DNA from: CAVXAE01 sp044225565
GTDB taxonomy: Bacteria > Pseudomonadota > Gammaproteobacteria > Steroidobacterales > Steroidobacteraceae
Reading direction: 5' to 3'
NCBI GenBank assembly: GCA_044225565.1
Contig: JBGAIL010000146.1
Location: forward strand, 1-12,284
DNA: 12,284 bases
In this document: positions 1 through 7,773 of the stretch, in pieces
Position numbering within the stretch: position 1 is the stretch's first letter
Layout: every line of letters begins with the position of its first letter
The notes under the pieces: generated by a model
What the model was told of the DNA's origin: nothing
Databases searched by the model: none
Seen by the model: the letters and a program-made list of their open reading frames with translations, nothing else
Program-made: the position numbers and the translations under genes

Positions 1-1140
1 GTGCGAGTCGAACCAGCGCGCGATGTACGCATTTGCGGCGCGGGCTTCGGGCGTATCGGGGCCCAGGACGTGGGCGGCGTGCGGCGCGCCTTCCATCACG
101 TACAGGAAAGAGTCGACTCCGAGCGCGAGCAGCCTGGCATGCGTGGCGTAGACCGGACCCGAACCCGGATCGCGCGTCCCGGTGAGGAACAGCGTCGGCG
201 GGAAGGCGGCCATGACCGCATCGGACACGCCGGGATAGGCCTTCGCATCCTTGGCATCGGCGGTCGACATGTACCAGCCGAGCGGAGCGAACGCCTTCAT
301 GACCTCGGGCGGAATCGTCGTCGCCGGCACGGCGCCTGCGGCCCAGATGAGCGAATCCCCACCGACGATGACCGGCCCCGGCGTAGCGCACAGAACGCCG
401 ATGGCGCCGGGGCGCGGCAGCTTCACATCCTGCAGCCACGCGGCGACCTGCGAGGCGAGCGCGCCCCCTGCCGAGCAACCGTAGATGCCGATTGCGCCCG
501 GCGAATATTTCTTGAGCAGCTCGCGGTACACGGCCACGACGTCTTCGGTTGCGGACGGATAAAGGTGGCGCGGCGCCTGCCGGTAATCGACGGTGATCAC
601 CTTGATCTTGCCGAGCGAAGCGACCGGCGCGGATTCCATCTTGCCGAAGCTCAATCCCGGGTTGAGGATGAAGCCACCGCCGTGCAGATTGATCAGCACC
701 CGCTTCGCATTGCCGGGCGCGACACCGCCTTTGGGCGTGATGACACCGACGCGCACGCCTGCGAGCTTGGTATCCTCCACGTCCACCGGATAGTTCGCCA
801 TGACCCACGCGAGCGGCTCGACCACCTCGCGCTCGTTCCACTCGTAGAGCGCGTCCCACTCCTTCTGAGGCGCATCACGGGTGGCGGGTATGGGGAATGT
901 GGGATGCTCGAACGCATTGGTGACCCACTTGGCATACCATTCCTTGAACTTCGGGCTCACCAGGCCGGATGGCGGAATGTCCATCGGAAGCGTGTGCACC
1001 GTACCATCCGGAGAGACACGGGGCGCAACAGGCGCCGGCTCCGCGGCTAATGCCGCCGAAGCCCAGCAAGCCGCCGCAAGCGCGGCAACCATCACGCCCG
1101 CCGCCTGACCCATCATCCTCGCGCCGCCTGATGCGTTCAT
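1..1140 (-). CDS. Exported HSL-type alpha/beta hydrolase (esterase/lipase), 3' end beyond the window
   Basis: The minus strand is open for all 380 codons from the ATG at 1140 to the left edge, so the C-terminus is missing, probably by only a few residues. The N-terminus (residues 1-33) is a signal peptide: a positive start, a hydrophobic Ala/Val-rich core, and an ALA-A cleavage site near residue 32. The enzyme should therefore act in the periplasm or outside the cell. Hormone-sensitive-lipase (family IV) marks are visible: the oxyanion-hole motif HGGG at 153-156, the nucleophile elbow GCSAG at 221-225 (Ser223), a likely catalytic Asp324 in TRDPGS and His354 in APHAAH. The elbow has Cys where this family normally has Asp (GDSAG). 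A GAGG ribosome site lies 6 bases before the ATG. The start is only 15 bases after the TonB-receptor stop, so the two genes are probably co-transcribed. Likely job: cleaving an ester or amide substrate for uptake. Substrate unknown. Confidence 0.88.
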   Translation of the reverse strand, partial: MNASGGARMMGQAAGVMVAALAAACWASAALAAEPAPVAPRVSPDGTVHTLPMDIPPSGLVSPKFKEWYAKWVTNAFEHPTFPIPATRDAPQKEWDALYEWNEREVVEPLAWVMANYPVDVEDTKLAGVRVGVITPKGGVAPGNAKRVLINLHGGGFILNPGLSFGKMESAPVASLGKIKVITVDYRQAPRHLYPSATEDVVAVYRELLKKYSPGAIGIYGCSAGGALASQVAAWLQDVKLPRPGAIGVLCATPGPVIVGGDSLIWAAGAVPATTIPPEVMKAFAPLGWYMSTADAKDAKAYPGVSDAVMAAFPPTLFLTGTRDPGSGPVYATHARLLALGVDSFLYVMEGAPHAAHVLGPDTPEARAANAYIARWFDSH

Positions 1141-1155
1141 GCCCGGCCTCGCTCT

Positions 1156-3468
1156 TTAGAACTTGTAAGCCACGGAAATACCGACGCGACGCGGCGGGTC
1201 TACGATGCCATGCACGAGCGTGAGTGGCGTCGTGAACGGCACGTTCTTCGCCGTGATGATGTAGTTGTCGGTGACGTTATCCGAGAACAACCGGAACGTC
1301 CACGCATCCATCAGCAGCGCTGCCGAGACGTCGAGGCGATCCCAGCTGTCCACGGGCAGCAGCGGATCGGAGGCTCCCGTTCCGCCGCCGACCTGGAGCG
1401 AGCCGACATAGCGATAGTTGGCCGAGAGCTCCAGCGCGTATCGCTCGAACGGAATCTTGTACGCGGCAGAGGCGAAGTACGTCCACTTCGGCATGTCGGG
1501 CAGCCGGTCGCCCTTGCGGTTGACGACGACGCCCGGCTCCGGAGAGATGAGGTAGTCGTCGAACTCCGCCTTCGTGTACGAGACGTTCGCGTTCAGCGTG
1601 AGGCGCTCGGTGGGCCGGGCCGCCAGCGAAAGCTCGGCACCCTGCGAGTGACTGCTCGAGGCGGTGGTGATGGCCGACGTCAGGATGCCGTTGAGGAGCA
1701 GCACGGACTGCAGCTGCTGGTTCTTGATCTTGACGTAGAAGGCGCTCGCATCGATGGACAGCTTCTGGTCGAAGAAGTCCCCCTTCAGGCCGACCTCGTG
1801 GTTGATCGTGCTCTCCGGGTCGATGGGATACACGTCCGTGACCGCCACCGGCGCGATCTGGAAAGCGCCCGCCTTGAATCCCTTGGCGACGTTGACGTAC
1901 GTCATCAGGTCCGGGCGCCACTTGTAGCGCAGCGCCACCTGGGGCGAGAAGTTGGTCCAGCTCTTCGCATCCTGCACCGGCGTGAAGAAATCCTCCCAGC
2001 CGAAGGCGGTGCTGGGGATGTACGGCAGCAGGCCGTTCGCCGGGATCTCGAACGCCGCGAGCTGCGAGTCCTTCGCGCGCTCCCATGAGTACCGGCCGCC
2101 GAGGGCGAGCTGGAATTTCGGCGTGAAATCGTAGCTCAGCTGGCCGAAGGCGGCCGCGCCGGGGCGCTCGATCCGGGTGTGCTGGATGTTCCAGGTGCCG
2201 GTGTAGATGTTCAGGGAGCCGGGCAGGCCGAGATCCGTCCAGATGAAGAACCGGTCCGTGAACGAGCGGTCCTTGAAGCCGTACAGGCCCGCGAGCCACT
2301 GCAGCGGCGAGTCCGTGGTGGAGGTCAGGCGGAACTCGGCCGACAGGATGGACTGGGAGCGATAGTAGTTGGCGTAGTTGTTGGTGACGATCGACGTGCC
2401 GTCGTAGTCGTAGGGCGCCAGGTTCTCGACGCTCTCGTAGCCGAAAGTGGCGCTGAGCGCCGCCGGCGCGAAGTTCTTCGTGAGCGTGAAAGCCGCGCCG
2501 AAGGAGTCCCGGTCGTTCCGGAAGGCGAGATCGTCGTAGACGGTGTAGCACTTGCAGCCATCGAGCGGGCCCGGCGCCTGGCCGACGCCGCGGAACCGGC
2601 CGACGTGCGCCGAGAGATACAGCTCCAGATCGTCGCTCGGCACGTAGCGCAACGCGGCGCGGAACGCCGATTCGCGCTGGCCGTCTGCGGCGTGGATGTC
2701 ATTGTACTGCGGGTCGTACTGCTCGATGAGGTCCTGCCCCGGGAAATAGGGGTTCTCCTCGATCTTGGTCGTGCCCGTGTGCTTCACCCAGTAGTCCGAC
2801 TGCTGCAGCTTGCCGGCGAAGGAAGCGAAGAGCTTGCCCGCGACCAGCGGACCGCTCACGGTGGCGTCGAAGGCGGCCGTGTTGAAATTGTCGTAGGAAA
2901 CCGAGGTGCGCGCGCGGAACTGGTCGTCCGGCTTGCGCAGCACGATGTTGACCGCGCCGCCTTCGGTGTTGCGCCCGAACAGCGCCCCCTGCGGCCCTTT
3001 CAGCACCTCGATGTGGTCCACGTCGAGGTAGCCCATGTCGAAGCCCAGCGCCGGCACGTAGACGCCGTCGATGAAGGTGCCGACGGACGGCTCGAGCTGG
3101 GAGCTCACGCCGACGCCGCGGACGATGAGCTGCTGGAAATCACGGTTCGGCGAGAGCCCGTTCTGCGTGAAGTACAGGCCCGGCGTGACGCCCAGGGTGT
3201 TGGTGATGTTGGTGACGTTCATCCGCTCGAGGGTCTCGGCGGTGAAGGCGGTGACCGCGACGGGCACGTCCTGCAGGACTTCCTGCCGGCGCCGCGCGGT
3301 GACGACGATTTCCTGCACGCCGGCGGAGGCGCTCTCCGTTTCCGGAGTTTCCGCCCCAGCTGCCGCCTGCGCATCCGCCGCGCCGGCCGAAGCCGCCCAT
3401 GAATATCCCAGTGTGAGCACACACGCTGCGCGCAATGCGCGCCGAACCTGCCGGATGCTGGAACCCAT
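1156..3468 (-). CDS. TonB-dependent outer-membrane receptor
   Basis: 770-residue TonB-dependent receptor, a 22-strand outer-membrane barrel that takes up a ligand using energy from TonB-ExbBD. A signal peptide (about residues 1-30, cleavage near ASA-G or AGA-A) is followed by a TonB-box-like EIVVTARRR at 53-61. The plug domain follows at about 60-175, with the typical GPQGALFGRNTEGGAVN stretch near 158-174. The rest is barrel, with repeated aromatic-rich beta strands, and the chain ends in the C-terminal Phe (VAYKF) needed for barrel assembly. A strong GGGGGAG ribosome site sits 7 bases before the ATG. The gene has its own promoter in the 130-base gap after the acyl-CoA ligase, and the exported hydrolase follows 15 bases downstream. 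The organisation resembles other catabolic receptors in proteobacteria with many TonB receptors. The ligand is not readable; a siderophore is less likely, because no iron genes lie nearby. Confidence 0.95.
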   Translation of the reverse strand: MGSSIRQVRRALRAACVLTLGYSWAASAGAADAQAAAGAETPETESASAGVQEIVVTARRRQEVLQDVPVAVTAFTAETLERMNVTNITNTLGVTPGLYFTQNGLSPNRDFQQLIVRGVGVSSQLEPSVGTFIDGVYVPALGFDMGYLDVDHIEVLKGPQGALFGRNTEGGAVNIVLRKPDDQFRARTSVSYDNFNTAAFDATVSGPLVAGKLFASFAGKLQQSDYWVKHTGTTKIEENPYFPGQDLIEQYDPQYNDIHAADGQRESAFRAALRYVPSDDLELYLSAHVGRFRGVGQAPGPLDGCKCYTVYDDLAFRNDRDSFGAAFTLTKNFAPAALSATFGYESVENLAPYDYDGTSIVTNNYANYYRSQSILSAEFRLTSTTDSPLQWLAGLYGFKDRSFTDRFFIWTDLGLPGSLNIYTGTWNIQHTRIERPGAAAFGQLSYDFTPKFQLALGGRYSWERAKDSQLAAFEIPANGLLPYIPSTAFGWEDFFTPVQDAKSWTNFSPQVALRYKWRPDLMTYVNVAKGFKAGAFQIAPVAVTDVYPIDPESTINHEVGLKGDFFDQKLSIDASAFYVKIKNQQLQSVLLLNGILTSAITTASSSHSQGAELSLAARPTERLTLNANVSYTKAEFDDYLISPEPGVVVNRKGDRLPDMPKWTYFASAAYKIPFERYALELSANYRYVGSLQVGGGTGASDPLLPVDSWDRLDVSAALLMDAWTFRLFSDNVTDNYIITAKNVPFTTPLTLVHGIVDPPRRVGISVAYKF

Positions 3469-3515
3469 TTCGTTGCTCCCCCGCCCGTCGAAGGGCTCAT
3501 GACGCTCTGTAAGCT

Positions 3516-3543
3516 ATATTACAAATATTCCGTAACCGGTCAA
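3516..3543 (-). promoter_or_regulatory. Sigma70-type promoter of the TonB receptor/hydrolase operon
   Basis: On the minus strand, TTGACC (3543-3538) and TAATAT (3521-3516) are separated by 16 bases: a near-consensus sigma70 promoter in an AT-rich island inside GC-rich DNA. Transcription would start near 3509, leaving a leader of about 40 bases with a strong Shine-Dalgarno sequence. The promoter is flanked by two related 17-base sites (3519-3535 and 3548-3564), so it is probably regulated. Confidence 0.65.
3519..3535. promoter_or_regulatory. Candidate operator, copy 1, in TonB receptor promoter
   Basis: The minus strand reads TTACGGAATATTTGTAA, an imperfect inverted repeat with arms TTAC/GTAA. 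It lies between the -35 and -10 boxes and touches the -10 box. It shares TACGGAAT and ATTT with the site at 3548-3564. Which protein binds is unknown. Confidence 0.4.
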
Positions 3544-3547
3544 CCTG

Positions 3548-3564
3548 TACTAAATAATTCCGTA
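3548..3564. promoter_or_regulatory. Candidate operator, copy 2, upstream of TonB receptor promoter
   Basis: The minus strand reads TACGGAATTATTTAGTA, with TAC/GTA arms and the same TACGGAAT core as copy 1. It sits just upstream of the -35 box, with its centre 29 bases from the centre of copy 1. This is consistent with a pair of sites for a dimeric regulator, but is inferred from repetition and symmetry alone. Confidence 0.35.
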
Positions 3565-3598
3565 TCGGCACGAACGGCCCCGCGTTGCCCCGTTTGAG

Positions 3599-5194
3599 TC
3601 AGCGCGGCGCCTCGGCGGCAACCAGAGCAGCGCGCAGCTGCGCCTTGAGCACTTTCCCGAGCGCGTTGCGCGGAAAGTCCTCCGTGCGCAACACCACGTC
3701 GACCAGGCGCTGGTGCCTGGCGACCCGGGCGTTGGCCCACTCTCTCAGCGCCACGGGGTCCAGGGCGACCCCGGGCTTCGCGATCACGCAGGCGAGTGGG
3801 GCCTCGCCCCACTTCTCGTGAGGCACGCCGATGACCGCCGCATCGGCGACCGCCGGGTGCTCGAGCAACACGGGCTCGATATCGGAGGGATACACGTTCA
3901 GGCCGCCGGAAAGGATCATGTCCTTGATCCGGCCGCGCAGCGTCACGAATCCCTCCTCGTCGATCGCGCCGATGTCTCCGGTGCGCAGGAACGTCGTGCC
4001 GTGCGCGTCCAGCCAGCGGATCTCCTCGTTGGCATCGGGTCGATTCAGGTAGCCCTGCATCAACATGACGGAGCGGCCGACGAGCTCTCCGGTGGCCGGG
4101 GGCTGCAGCTCTTTCCCGTTCTCGTCGATGACGCGCAGGTCCGTACCGGGCAGCGCGCGACCCACCGATTGAGGCCTCTGGCGCGCCTCTTCGGGCCCGA
4201 TGAGCGTCGCGACCCCTTCCGTGAAGCCCCACAGCTCGTGGAAGCAGTGCCCGATGCGCTCCAGCAGGATGCGTTTGAGTTGCGGCGCGAGCGGCGCGCC
4301 GGCGCTCAACAAGCAGCGTACTCCGCTGAAATCGGCGTGCTGCGCCCGCTCGTCCGTGAAGATGGCGGCGAACTGCGTCGGCACCATGAACGCATGTGTG
4401 AAGCGGTGACGTGACAACGCACCGAAGAAGTCGTCCGGCGAGAGCGTGCGGGTGATCACGCAGGCGGCGCCGACGATGATGGCGGGCAACAGCACGATCA
4501 TCGTGCCGTTGGAGCTGGGCGGCGTCGCGAGCAGGCAACGCGCGCTCGCCGGAATGGCGAGCGCGGCGCCGAGATGCCAGGCCATTCCGAACCGGCCGGC
4601 ATGGCTGTGCATGATTCCCTTCGGCACCCCGGTGGTCCCCGAGGAATAGATGATGCCGAACGTGTCGAGCGGCTTGGGGTCAGGGCCAGTGAACACGCCG
4701 TGCGTGCCGGCGATGAACGCTTCGAAGGAGTCCGGCGCTCCTGCTACTCCGGTTTCCCGGATGACCCGCGGCTTGCCACCGCCTACCGCCGCCGCATCGG
4801 TCGCGAGCTGCTCGCATCCACGACCTGCGAAGAGCAGTTGCGCATCGCTGTCCGCCAGCAGCTTGGCCAGCAAGGCGGGCGTCAGCATCAGCGAGAGCGA
4901 CGTGACGACCGCACCGGCCCGGGCGATGCCGAACATCACCTCGTAGGCCCAGAACGAATTGGAGGCGAGCATCGCGACGCGCTCGCCCTTGCGGATTCCG
5001 GCGCGCGCCAGGGATTCCGCTACGCAGGAGACGCGGCGCTCGAACTCCCGCCAGGTGAGGACGCTCTCGCCGTCGATGAATGCCGCCTCGTTGCCACGGT
5101 GACAGGCATGCGTCCGGATCATCTCGTCGAAGCCGAAAACAGGCGCCTCGAACACCGCGCTGCGCTTGAGGACCTCTATCGCCGCATTCGACAT
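3599..5194 (-). CDS. Acyl-CoA synthetase (class I adenylate-forming, ANL superfamily)
   Basis: 531-residue ligase that activates a carboxylic acid with ATP to the acyl-adenylate and then the CoA thioester in the cytoplasm. The core motifs of the family are present in order: the phosphate-binding loop YSSGTTGVPKG (183-193), the A5 motif WGFTE (322-326), the ATP-ribose Asp in RTGD (404-407), the hinge region LRGRIKD with GGLNVYPSDIE (419-440), and the catalytic A10 Lys514 in NALGK. The length is normal for the family. The ATG at 5194 is preceded by GGTGAG and lies 17 bases after the thiolase stop, so the two are in one operon. Together they form a CoA-activation plus thiolytic-cleavage pair, as in beta-oxidation-like breakdown of a fatty, aromatic or terpenoid acid. 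Substrate class cannot be fixed by eye. Confidence 0.93.
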   Translation of the reverse strand: MSNAAIEVLKRSAVFEAPVFGFDEMIRTHACHRGNEAAFIDGESVLTWREFERRVSCVAESLARAGIRKGERVAMLASNSFWAYEVMFGIARAGAVVTSLSLMLTPALLAKLLADSDAQLLFAGRGCEQLATDAAAVGGGKPRVIRETGVAGAPDSFEAFIAGTHGVFTGPDPKPLDTFGIIYSSGTTGVPKGIMHSHAGRFGMAWHLGAALAIPASARCLLATPPSSNGTMIVLLPAIIVGAACVITRTLSPDDFFGALSRHRFTHAFMVPTQFAAIFTDERAQHADFSGVRCLLSAGAPLAPQLKRILLERIGHCFHELWGFTEGVATLIGPEEARQRPQSVGRALPGTDLRVIDENGKELQPPATGELVGRSVMLMQGYLNRPDANEEIRWLDAHGTTFLRTGDIGAIDEEGFVTLRGRIKDMILSGGLNVYPSDIEPVLLEHPAVADAAVIGVPHEKWGEAPLACVIAKPGVALDPVALREWANARVARHQRLVDVVLRTEDFPRNALGKVLKAQLRAALVAAEAPR

Positions 5195-5211
5195 GCGCTC
5201 ACCCGTCCGAT

Positions 5212-6459
5212 CTAGTTGCGTTCCAGGATGGCCACCACGCAGGCGGCCTCGTCGAAGCCGATGACGCCGCCGCCGTTCTCCGCCAGCGCGAGCCGGGCGC
5301 CGCGCACCTGGCGCTCGCCGGCTTCGCCGCGCAGTTGCTCCACGAGCTCGCAGATCATGGAAGCGCCGGTCGCCCCGACCGGATGCCCCTTGGACACCAG
5401 GCCTCCGGAGGTATTGATGGGCAGACGGCCGCCGGGATGCGTGGCGCCGCTCTCGATGAACCGCCCGCCTTCGCCGGGCGGACAGAAGCCCATCATCTCG
5501 GCCTGGTAGATCTCACAGAAGGACGTGGCGTCGTGGACTTCGGCGACGTCGATGTCGTGCGGCCCGACTCCAGCCTGCTCGTAGGCTTTCCGGGCCGCAA
5601 CGGAAGACAGGCCCGGCTCCTCGAGCCCGCGATACTTTCCGCCGCTCATGCCGATGCCCTTGACGCGTACTGCCCGTTCACGCGCACGCGGCGAGCACTC
5701 CCGGAGGAACTCTTCCGAGCACAGCAACAGCGCTGCGGCGCCGTCTCCGAGTGGGGCGCACATGGATCGGGTCAATGGATAGGTGACTTCACGGTCCGAC
5801 AGCACCTCCTGCGGTGTCAGCGTGAAGCGATACTGGGCACGTGGATTGAGCGCGCCATTGCCATGAGTCTTCGCCGCGGCGATGGCGATCTGCTCGCGCG
5901 TGGTGCCGTATTTTTTCATGTGATAGCACGCCTGCATGGCGTACGTGTCCATGAACGGCGTTCGCCCGGGCCCGGGCTCGAAGGGCTTGCCCGCCGCAGC
6001 GCCAGCTGCTTCGTAGTAGGCGTGGCCCTCCTGCGGATCCAGGCTGTCCATGCCGCCGGCGAAGCCGTCCATGCGCCCCTTCCCCGTTCTGGGATCGATC
6101 AGCTTCTCGACGCCCATCGCTAGAGACAGGTGCGCGGCGCCGGCGAGAATGTCCCGGCAGGCGCCGACCATGGCGCTCGATGCCGTCGCGCAACCGTTCT
6201 CGACGTTGGTGAGCGGCACGCGCTCCGGGAACAGCCCTTCCCTGACGAGCGGGATCATGCACACCTGCCCGCGGATCAGCGACTGGCCGTCCAGGTGCAT
6301 CGAGCAGTTGCCGAACCACGCGGTCTCGATGGCCGCGCCATCGGCCAGGCCGGCGTCCGCGAGCGCGCCGACATAGGCCTCACGCGTCAGGTCCTTGTAC
6401 GTGCGGTCGGGCATCTTGCCGAAATTCGTGGAGTAGGCGCCGAGCAGGTACACGGCCAT
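5212..6459 (-). CDS. SCP2-type thiolase (acetyl-CoA acetyltransferase-like)
   Basis: 415-residue thiolase-fold enzyme of the lipid-transfer/SCP-x thiolase group, first gene of a minus-strand operon with the acyl-CoA ligase. Nucleophile Cys90 lies in NVENGCATASSA, His309 in VHDATSF, and His359 in the conserved GHPVGATG loop (358-365). The last motif is NGGG (395-398), not the Cys-containing CxGGG of classical degradative thiolases. SCP2 thiolases normally make up for this with Cys in an HDCF motif, but here that position is Ala (HDA), so the usual acid/base Cys is not evident. It may be a thiolase with altered chemistry or a condensing/retro-aldol relative. No DUF35 partner, typical of Ltp2-like aldolases, is adjacent. 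The ATG is preceded by AGGAG at 10 bases. Confidence 0.9.
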   Translation of the reverse strand: MAVYLLGAYSTNFGKMPDRTYKDLTREAYVGALADAGLADGAAIETAWFGNCSMHLDGQSLIRGQVCMIPLVREGLFPERVPLTNVENGCATASSAMVGACRDILAGAAHLSLAMGVEKLIDPRTGKGRMDGFAGGMDSLDPQEGHAYYEAAGAAAGKPFEPGPGRTPFMDTYAMQACYHMKKYGTTREQIAIAAAKTHGNGALNPRAQYRFTLTPQEVLSDREVTYPLTRSMCAPLGDGAAALLLCSEEFLRECSPRARERAVRVKGIGMSGGKYRGLEEPGLSSVAARKAYEQAGVGPHDIDVAEVHDATSFCEIYQAEMMGFCPPGEGGRFIESGATHPGGRLPINTSGGLVSKGHPVGATGASMICELVEQLRGEAGERQVRGARLALAENGGGVIGFDEAACVVAILERN

Positions 6460-6506
6460 GGTGCGGAGGACTCCTGCGACCGGCCCTCGACCGGGCCGTG
6501 CGGTCG

Positions 6507-6535
6507 ATGAAACGGGATTTTCTGATTAGTGTCAA
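6507..6535 (-). promoter_or_regulatory. Candidate sigma70 promoter of the thiolase/CoA-ligase operon
   Basis: On the minus strand, a perfect -35 TTGACA (6535-6530) is followed after 17 bases by TTTCAT (6512-6507), which matches four of six -10 bases. It lies in an AT-rich patch 48-76 bases before the thiolase ATG. The weak -10 box suggests the promoter may need an activator. The shared 19-base element sits immediately upstream. Confidence 0.5.
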
Positions 6536-6541
6536 TATAAA

Positions 6542-6560
6542 TTTCTGAACTATTCATTAC
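6542..6560 (-). promoter_or_regulatory. Shared 19-base regulatory element, thiolase copy
   Basis: The minus strand reads GTAATGAATAGTTCAGAAA. It matches the element at 7774-7792 (GTAATGTACATTTCAGAAA) at 16 of 19 positions and lies just upstream of the -35 box of the thiolase promoter, an activator-like position. It is the best candidate for a site of the neighbouring RpiR regulator. The link is inferred from recurrence in two separate intergenic regions. Confidence 0.5.
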
Positions 6561-6610
6561 AGCGACGGGCGCGAGCGCGGGGAAATGAAGGCATGCGGCC
6601 GCGGCGCGCG

Positions 6611-6649
6611 GCGCATCGGATGCGCGGCGCGAAGCCCGGCTACCCGGGC
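6611..6649 (-). terminator. Tandem GC-rich hairpins downstream of the RpiR gene
   Basis: Two perfect stems follow the regulator stop codon: GCCCGG-CTAC-CCGGGC (6634-6649) and GCGCAT-CGG-ATGCGC (6611-6625). They could end the regulator transcript before the thiolase promoter. There is no U-tract after either stem, so an intrinsic terminator is uncertain; both could also be chance in GC-rich DNA. Confidence 0.3.
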
Positions 6650-6680
6650 GCCATCAGGCTGGAATTCGGATCGGCGCGGC

Positions 6681-7586
6681 CTAGCGGGCCGGTTTCTTCC
6701 TTGCCGCCGCAGGCGGGCGGCTTTCGTCCACCCTCGTCTCGCCCCGCAGCTCCTCGAGTCTCGCGATGCGCTCGCGGCCCGCATCGCCCGCCGCGACGTT
6801 CAGCTCCGCGATGAAGGCTTCCACGAGCGCGAGACAGGGAACGAGCGAAAGATGCAGCGACGGCGAATCGAGATCGCAGATGAACACGTGCTTCGCCCAT
6901 TTGACGATCGGCGACAGCAGCGGATCGGTGATGAGCACCAGCGTAGCGCCGTGGCTGCGCGCCACTCTCGCGAGCTCGACGATGTCCGACTGATAGCGCC
7001 GGATGTCGAACACGATGAGGATGTCGCCCTTGCCGAAGTCGAGGGCGCTCTCCCGCAGCGAGACGACCCCGGAATGCATGATGTGCGTGTCGGGGCGCAG
7101 CTGATGCAGGTGCCCCCAGAGCATCTCGGCGATGTGCTGCGTGAACCGTCCGCCGAGAAGATGCACCGACCTCGACGGATTCAGCACGAGTTCGCAAACC
7201 TTCTTCAGCGTGGAAGACCTGAGCCGGTTCAGCGTGTGCGTGACCCCCGCATTGAAGACGCGGGCAGCCGTGGCGATGGAGACCGAGGTGTCGCCATGCC
7301 ACTTCACCTGCTTGTAGTGGTCCAGCGGGGACGCGAGCCGGGCGCCCAGGTCTTCCCGCAGCACGGCCTGCAGCTGCGGGAAACCCTCGAATCCCAGCTT
7401 CGTCGCAAAGCGGATGACCGTGGGGCCGCTCACCTTGGCACGCTGCGCGAGCGTCGCGACGTTCTCCAGGCCGACCATGAGGTCGGAGTCGAAGAGCACG
7501 TCGGCGATGCGGCGCTCGGAGGGAGTGAGCTTGTCGTAGGCGTTGTAGATGCGCTCCGGGATGTTGCCCCGCATTTCTTTCTTCAT
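6681..7586 (-). CDS. MurR/RpiR-family transcriptional regulator (HTH + SIS domain)
   Basis: Cytoplasmic regulator of 301 residues from the chosen start. The N-terminal RpiR helix-turn-helix begins at LTPSERRIADVLF, with the recognition region VSGPTVIRFATKLGFEGFPQL, and is very typical. The second half is a sugar-isomerase (SIS) fold: GGRFTQHIAEML, then GDILIVFDIRRY and GATLVLITD. It would sense a small, usually phosphorylated or sugar-like ligand. The tail is basic and Pro/Ala-rich. The frame is open to an ATG at 7634, but that has no ribosome site; the ATG at 7586 has AGGG 8 bases upstream and starts a family-like N-terminus. The gene diverges from the ligase/isochorismatase operon and precedes the thiolase operon on the same strand. 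A repeated 19-base element near both promoters suggests it controls both. Confidence 0.92.
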   Translation of the reverse strand: MKKEMRGNIPERIYNAYDKLTPSERRIADVLFDSDLMVGLENVATLAQRAKVSGPTVIRFATKLGFEGFPQLQAVLREDLGARLASPLDHYKQVKWHGDTSVSIATAARVFNAGVTHTLNRLRSSTLKKVCELVLNPSRSVHLLGGRFTQHIAEMLWGHLHQLRPDTHIMHSGVVSLRESALDFGKGDILIVFDIRRYQSDIVELARVARSHGATLVLITDPLLSPIVKWAKHVFICDLDSPSLHLSLVPCLALVEAFIAELNVAAGDAGRERIARLEELRGETRVDESRPPAAARKKPAR

Positions 7587-7738
7587 TGGAGAGACCCTGC
7601 CGAGATGCCCGTGCTTCGACCCCTGAGGCGCCATACGGTATCGGGGCCGGAGTCAAATAGCCATATCGGCGATGCCGCGCGACAGCAGCGGGGCTGGCGG
7701 AACGCGCCAGTGCAGCGCCGCCTGCCGTCCGCGCGTCA

Positions 7739-7751
7739 TGTAATACATACA
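7739..7751. promoter_or_regulatory. Inverted repeat TGTA-N5-TACA between the regulator and ligase genes
   Basis: TGTAATACATACA has perfect 4-base arms around 5 bases. It lies 23 bases from the shared 19-base element in the divergent intergenic region. Its form resembles sites known for RpiR-family HexR (TGTA...TACA type). It is a candidate second regulator site or part of a promoter; no clear -35/-10 pair could be assigned here in either direction. Confidence 0.3.
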
Positions 7752-7773
7752 ACCAACATACTGGATTTAAGAT

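Noticed and set aside
1..1050. 349-codon open frame on the plus strand
   Set aside because: It is the antisense shadow of the exported hydrolase: Arg/Gly/His-rich with no domain pattern, while the minus strand carries HGGG, GCSAG and a signal peptide.
2179..3402. 407-codon plus-strand frame, and the similar frame at 1210-2088
   Set aside because: Antisense of the TonB receptor; low-complexity Arg/Val/Glu composition typical of shadow frames in GC-rich DNA.
7587..7634. Longer start of the RpiR regulator at 7634
   Set aside because: No Shine-Dalgarno sequence precedes it, and the extra 16 residues do not look like the family N-terminus; kept as an alternative only.
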